A DNA stretch of 8,373 nt from Modestobacter sp. (GTDB lineage: Bacteria > Actinomycetota > Actinomycetes > Mycobacteriales > Geodermatophilaceae): positions 1-8,373 of the forward strand of contig JAOPWO010000425.1 of NCBI GenBank assembly GCA_025965635.1. Reading direction: 5' to 3'. The translations under genes were made by a program, and so were the position numbers. Shown one piece after another: positions 6,701 to 8,373 of the stretch. Numbering within the stretch: the stretch's first letter is position 1; the number at the start of each line of letters is the position of its first letter. The notes below the pieces were generated by a model that worked only from the letters and a program-made list of their open reading frames with translations, was not told the DNA's origin and made no database searches.

Positions 6701-6827
6701 GTGACGACGCTGTCCAGGCCCTGCGCACGTCGTCCTTCACCGCCGTCGACCGCACCACGGCCTGGCCTCCAGCGAGAAGCTGCCCGGCCTCTTCGGCGGC
6801 ATCAGCCTGGCTACCTCCACGTCCTGA
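6701..6827 (+). pseudogene. Small frameshifted gene remnant, function unknown
   Basis: A GTG at 6701 has a good Shine-Dalgarno (GAGGGG, 6690-6695) five bases upstream, yet its own frame has poor third-position GC and a Pro/Arg-rich, shadow-like translation. Changing frame near 6704 to the one through GAC at 6706 gives a run (DAVQALRTSSFTAVDRTT) with almost all G/C-ending codons. Changing again near 6758 gives GLASSEKLPGLFGGISLATS, ending at TGA 6825-6827 with the same strong codon bias. The simplest reading is a gene of about 42 codons that lost one base at each of two places, or two sequencing deletions. I do not recognise the product. The 335 bp between the methyltransferase and 6908 otherwise hold only the hairpin at 6602-6629 and a weaker one at 6829-6851. 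Confidence 0.45.
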
Positions 6828-6907
6828 CCCGGCGGCGGGGTGCCGCGCCGGCGGCCCCCTCCGCGGCCTCCTGGTGTGAGCCGCGTCTGCGGTGGTATCC
6901 CCGCGCC

Positions 6908-7129
6908 ATGTCCAACAGTGAGTACGTCATCGCACGCCGGGCCAACGGTGAGGGGAAGGCGGTCGGCGAGGGCCACGCGGTCCTCACCCGGGCCACGCAG
7001 AAGGACGGCCCCTACGTGGCCGAGTGCGGCGCGAAGGTGAGCGTCGTGGTCGGCGACTGGCCGCCGGAGGACGCGGAGGACCACGCGTGCCCGGTCTGCT
7101 GCCGGGACACCGGGAACCCCTGGACCTGA
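6908..7129 (+). CDS. Small Cys-rich protein, possible zinc-ribbon
   Basis: A 73-residue soluble protein with Cys40 in the motif AECGAK and Cys61, Cys64 and Cys65 in HACPVCC, plus His59. A CG knuckle followed by a CPxC knuckle about 20 residues later resembles the half-knuckles of small actinobacterial zinc-binding proteins (DUF3039-like layout), so metal binding is plausible; I cannot name the family. Codon use matches the neighbours. The ATG at 6908 has no Shine-Dalgarno. TATCCC (6896-6901) ends six bases upstream and may be the -10 of a leaderless transcript. The gene sits alone between two broken genes in the same direction. Function unknown. Confidence 0.65.
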   Translation: MSNSEYVIARRANGEGKAVGEGHAVLTRATQKDGPYVAECGAKVSVVVGDWPPEDAEDHACPVCCRDTGNPWT

Positions 7130-7187
7130 GCCCCCTCCCCGGGGTGCCGGCCGTGGAGCCAGCACCAGGGGCGCGGCTGCGCGGCCG

Positions 7188-7373
7188 TTCACCGCCGACG
7201 ACGCCCCAGCGGTCAGCCGCAGCTACGCCCACCACGTCGAGCACAGCGGCGACCCGGCGTCGCAGGCGCTGCACCGCGCCCCGGGCTTCGTCGGGGCCGG
7301 CCGGCTGCGCCAGGTCGGCTCCAAGCACGGCCGCCGGCCGGACGTCGTCCTGACGCAGGCGCCGCTGCGCTGA
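7188..7373 (+). pseudogene. GNAT acetyltransferase C-terminal remnant (phosphinothricin-acetyltransferase type)
   Basis: The frame from 7188 to the TGA at 7371-7373 has nearly all codons ending in G or C and no plausible start. Its last part, SQALHRAPGFVGAGRLRQVG followed by SKHGRRPDVVL, matches the C-terminal consensus of PAT-type GNAT N-acetyltransferases (Ser-x-x-LH-x-x-x-GF, then x-x-x-G-x-K-x-G-x-x-x-DVV). The preceding YAHHVEHS resembles the strand 4 segment that normally precedes the acetyl-CoA pyrophosphate loop (R/Q-x-x-G-x-G/A). That loop and about 40-50 residues are absent, so the remnant appears to have an internal deletion as well as a missing N-terminus. Without the CoA loop it cannot be an active acetyltransferase. 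The 58 bases between 7129 and 7188 show no gene. Confidence 0.6.
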
Positions 7374-7407
7374 ACAGCCCGTCGGTGGTCCGGGTCAGAC
7401 TGGGCCC

Positions 7408-7776
7408 GTGGACCCTGCACTGCCGCCCGGCTGGCCCGACGAGGTCGCCCCGCCCGGGGCGCCGGACTGGGAGCGTTCCGCGGTGGCCTGGCTCTACGAC
7501 CAGGTGCCGCCGGACTACCGCGCGCACGAGGTGCTGCGTCGCTACCCCGTGCTGCTGGCCCGGTTCGCCGCCGACCACCTCGCGGCCGGGCTGGAGGCTG
7601 CCCGCGCCGGCTGGCGGACCGTGCGGGTGGAGCTCGCCGACCAGCTGCCACCCGACGCCATGGAGGCCGCGATCAGCGCCTACGAGCGCGAGGGCGCCCG
7701 GCTGGCCCGCGCCGCCCGAGGAGTGGAGGTCGTGGCCGGCGCGCTGCGCGGCGAGCGCTGGGTTCCCCGGCTGTAG
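7408..7776 (+). CDS. Conserved actinobacterial hypothetical protein
   Basis: A 122-residue soluble, mostly helical protein. It has a Pro-rich start (residues 4-20), then WERSAVAWLYDQVPPDYRAH and VLRRYPVLLARFAADHL (42-58), and ends in GERWVPRL. I know proteins of this shape as conserved hypotheticals in actinobacteria but can give no function. It has no signal peptide, membrane segment, Cys motif or catalytic signature. The GTG start at 7408 lacks a Shine-Dalgarno; CAGACT (7396-7401), six bases upstream, is a one-mismatch TANNNT and suggests a leaderless transcript. Codon bias is typical of the window. It is followed by the dxs promoter region after 128 bp. Confidence 0.7.
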   Translation: MDPALPPGWPDEVAPPGAPDWERSAVAWLYDQVPPDYRAHEVLRRYPVLLARFAADHLAAGLEAARAGWRTVRVELADQLPPDAMEAAISAYEREGARLARAARGVEVVAGALRGERWVPRL

Positions 7777-7837
7777 ACCGGGCGACTGCTCCATCACAGG
7801 TGCCCCCGTTCGCCAGGGCAGGTCGGCCGCGCGCGGT

Positions 7838-7843
7838 TACAGT
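7838..7843 (+). promoter_or_regulatory. Candidate -10 element for dxs
   Basis: TACAGT matches TANNNT 61 bases upstream of the dxs GTG, giving an expected leader of about 55 bases. A Shine-Dalgarno-like GAAGGGA (7886-7892) lies 12 bases before the start. No clear -35 is seen. The 128-bp gap from 7777 to 7904 contains no other structure I can support. Confidence 0.35.
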
Positions 7844-7904
7844 GGGGAATCCCGGCGGTGCGCAACCAGACAGCCCGTCGACGTCGAAGGGACCCTGCCG
7901 CGTC

Positions 7905-8373
7905 GTGTCGCTGCTCAGCTCGCTGGCCGGGCCCGAAGACCTCCGGGCGCTGCAGCCCGACCAGTTGCCCGTCCTGGCCGCCGAGATCCGGGACGCCCTG
8001 GTCTCCGCCGTCGCCAAGACCGGCGGCCACCTGGGCCCGAACCTCGGCGCGGTCGAGCTGACCATCGCCGTGCACCGGGTCTTCGAGTCCCCGCGGGAGC
8101 CGATCGTCTTCGACACCGGCCACCAGGCCTACGTGCACAAGCTGCTGACCGGCCGGCTGGAGGGCTTCGCGCAGCTACGCCAGCGCGGCGGGCTCTCCGG
8201 GTACCCGAACCGTGCCGAGAGCGAGCACGACTGGGTGGTGACCAGCCACGCGTCGACGGCGTTGTGCTACGCCGACGGGCTGGCCTAGGCCTTCGGCGTC
8301 CGCGGTGACTCCCGGCCCGTCGTGGCGGTCATCGGAGACGGCGCGCTCACCGGCGGCATGGCCTGGGAGGCGC
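7905..8373 (+). CDS. dxs: 1-deoxy-D-xylulose-5-phosphate synthase, interrupted by in-frame stop, 3' end outside window
   Basis: The N-terminal part of DXS, the thiamine-diphosphate enzyme that condenses pyruvate and glyceraldehyde 3-phosphate in the first step of the MEP isoprenoid pathway. Landmarks: LLSSLAGPEDLRAL at the N-terminus, GGHLGPNLGAVELT with His42, FDTGHQAYVHK with His73, GGLSGYPNRAESEHD, SHASTALCYADGLA, and, after the interruption, the Mg/ThDP motif GDGALTGGM (144-152, counting the stop as a residue). GTG 7905 is chosen because the family begins here; an open extension back to 7800 has no similarity. Codon 128 (8286-8288) is TAG where relatives read Lys in ADGLAKAF. The frame and homology continue unbroken to the window end. 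If the stop is real, the product is a 127-residue fragment without the Mg/ThDP motif and cannot be active, so this copy is either a recent pseudogene or the site of a base error. About 75% of the gene lies beyond the window. Confidence 0.92.
8286..8288 (+). other. In-frame amber codon inside dxs
   Basis: TAG sits between GCC (Ala) and GCC (Ala) in YADGLA-stop-AFGVRGDSRPVVAV. DXS proteins have Lys here, so one A-to-T change (AAG to TAG) explains it. No indel is needed, and homology is undisturbed on both sides. Confidence 0.95.

Noticed and set aside
6829..6851. Hairpin CCGGCG / CGCCGG after the broken small gene
   Set aside because: Short stem, several competing pairings in a GGC-rich run and no T-tract. 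It is not distinguishable from background at this GC content.
7800..7904. Start of dxs at 7800
   Set aside because: The 35 extra residues have no DXS similarity and cover the candidate -10. GTG 7905 matches the family N-terminus.
8286..8288. Pyrrolysine or other programmed recoding of the dxs TAG
   Set aside because: Lys is the usual residue, but nothing in the window suggests a recoding element or a suppressor tRNA, and high-GC actinomycetes are not known for this. A base error or pseudogene is the default.

Overview
The window is very GC-rich, with almost every third codon position G or C, GTG starts common and Shine-Dalgarno sites weak or absent. This points to a high-GC actinomycete. The gene order (alpha/beta hydrolase, OB-fold protein, DUF3159 membrane protein, two convergent RCK genes, a divergent APC-superfamily permease, a TrmA-type RNA methyltransferase, then dxs) matches, as I remember it, the Mycobacterium tuberculosis Rv2695 to Rv2682c neighbourhood. 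The protein flavour suggests Geodermatophilaceae or a relative, but that is inference only.

Layout. Positions 1-887 hold the 3' part of an alpha/beta hydrolase whose stop overlaps the start of a small OB-fold protein. Positions 927-1685 encode a DUF3159 membrane protein, which faces the RCK operon across a short spacer with two GC-rich hairpins. Positions 3097-1767 on the minus strand carry ceoB and ceoC, overlapping by one base. A 204-bp divergent region with a perfect 8-6-8 inverted repeat separates them from a 679-residue permease at 3302-5341. That permease looks like a KimA-type potassium importer rather than an amino acid permease. Its last 8 bases overlap a TrmA/RlmD-like iron-sulfur RNA methyltransferase (5334-6572).

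Positions 6573-7407 look like a decayed stretch. They contain a small reading frame that is continuous only if two one-base shifts are allowed, an intact 73-residue Cys-rich protein, and the C-terminal remnant of a GNAT acetyltransferase. A 122-residue actinobacterial hypothetical follows (7408-7776). The last gene is dxs, first enzyme of the MEP isoprenoid pathway. It runs off the window but is interrupted by an in-frame TAG at codon 128, where relatives carry a lysine; the reading frame and the DXS motifs continue immediately afterwards.

How the genes fit together. The permease and the two RCK proteins form a plausible potassium-uptake module: transporter plus nucleotide-sensing regulatory subunits, with no TrkH/KtrB channel gene in the window. 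The methyltransferase is probably co-transcribed with the permease. I found no CRISPR array, insertion sequence, tRNA, rRNA or phage gene. The points most worth checking are the interrupted dxs, the KimA-like reassignment, the palindrome between the divergent potassium genes, and the cluster of broken reading frames between the methyltransferase and dxs.
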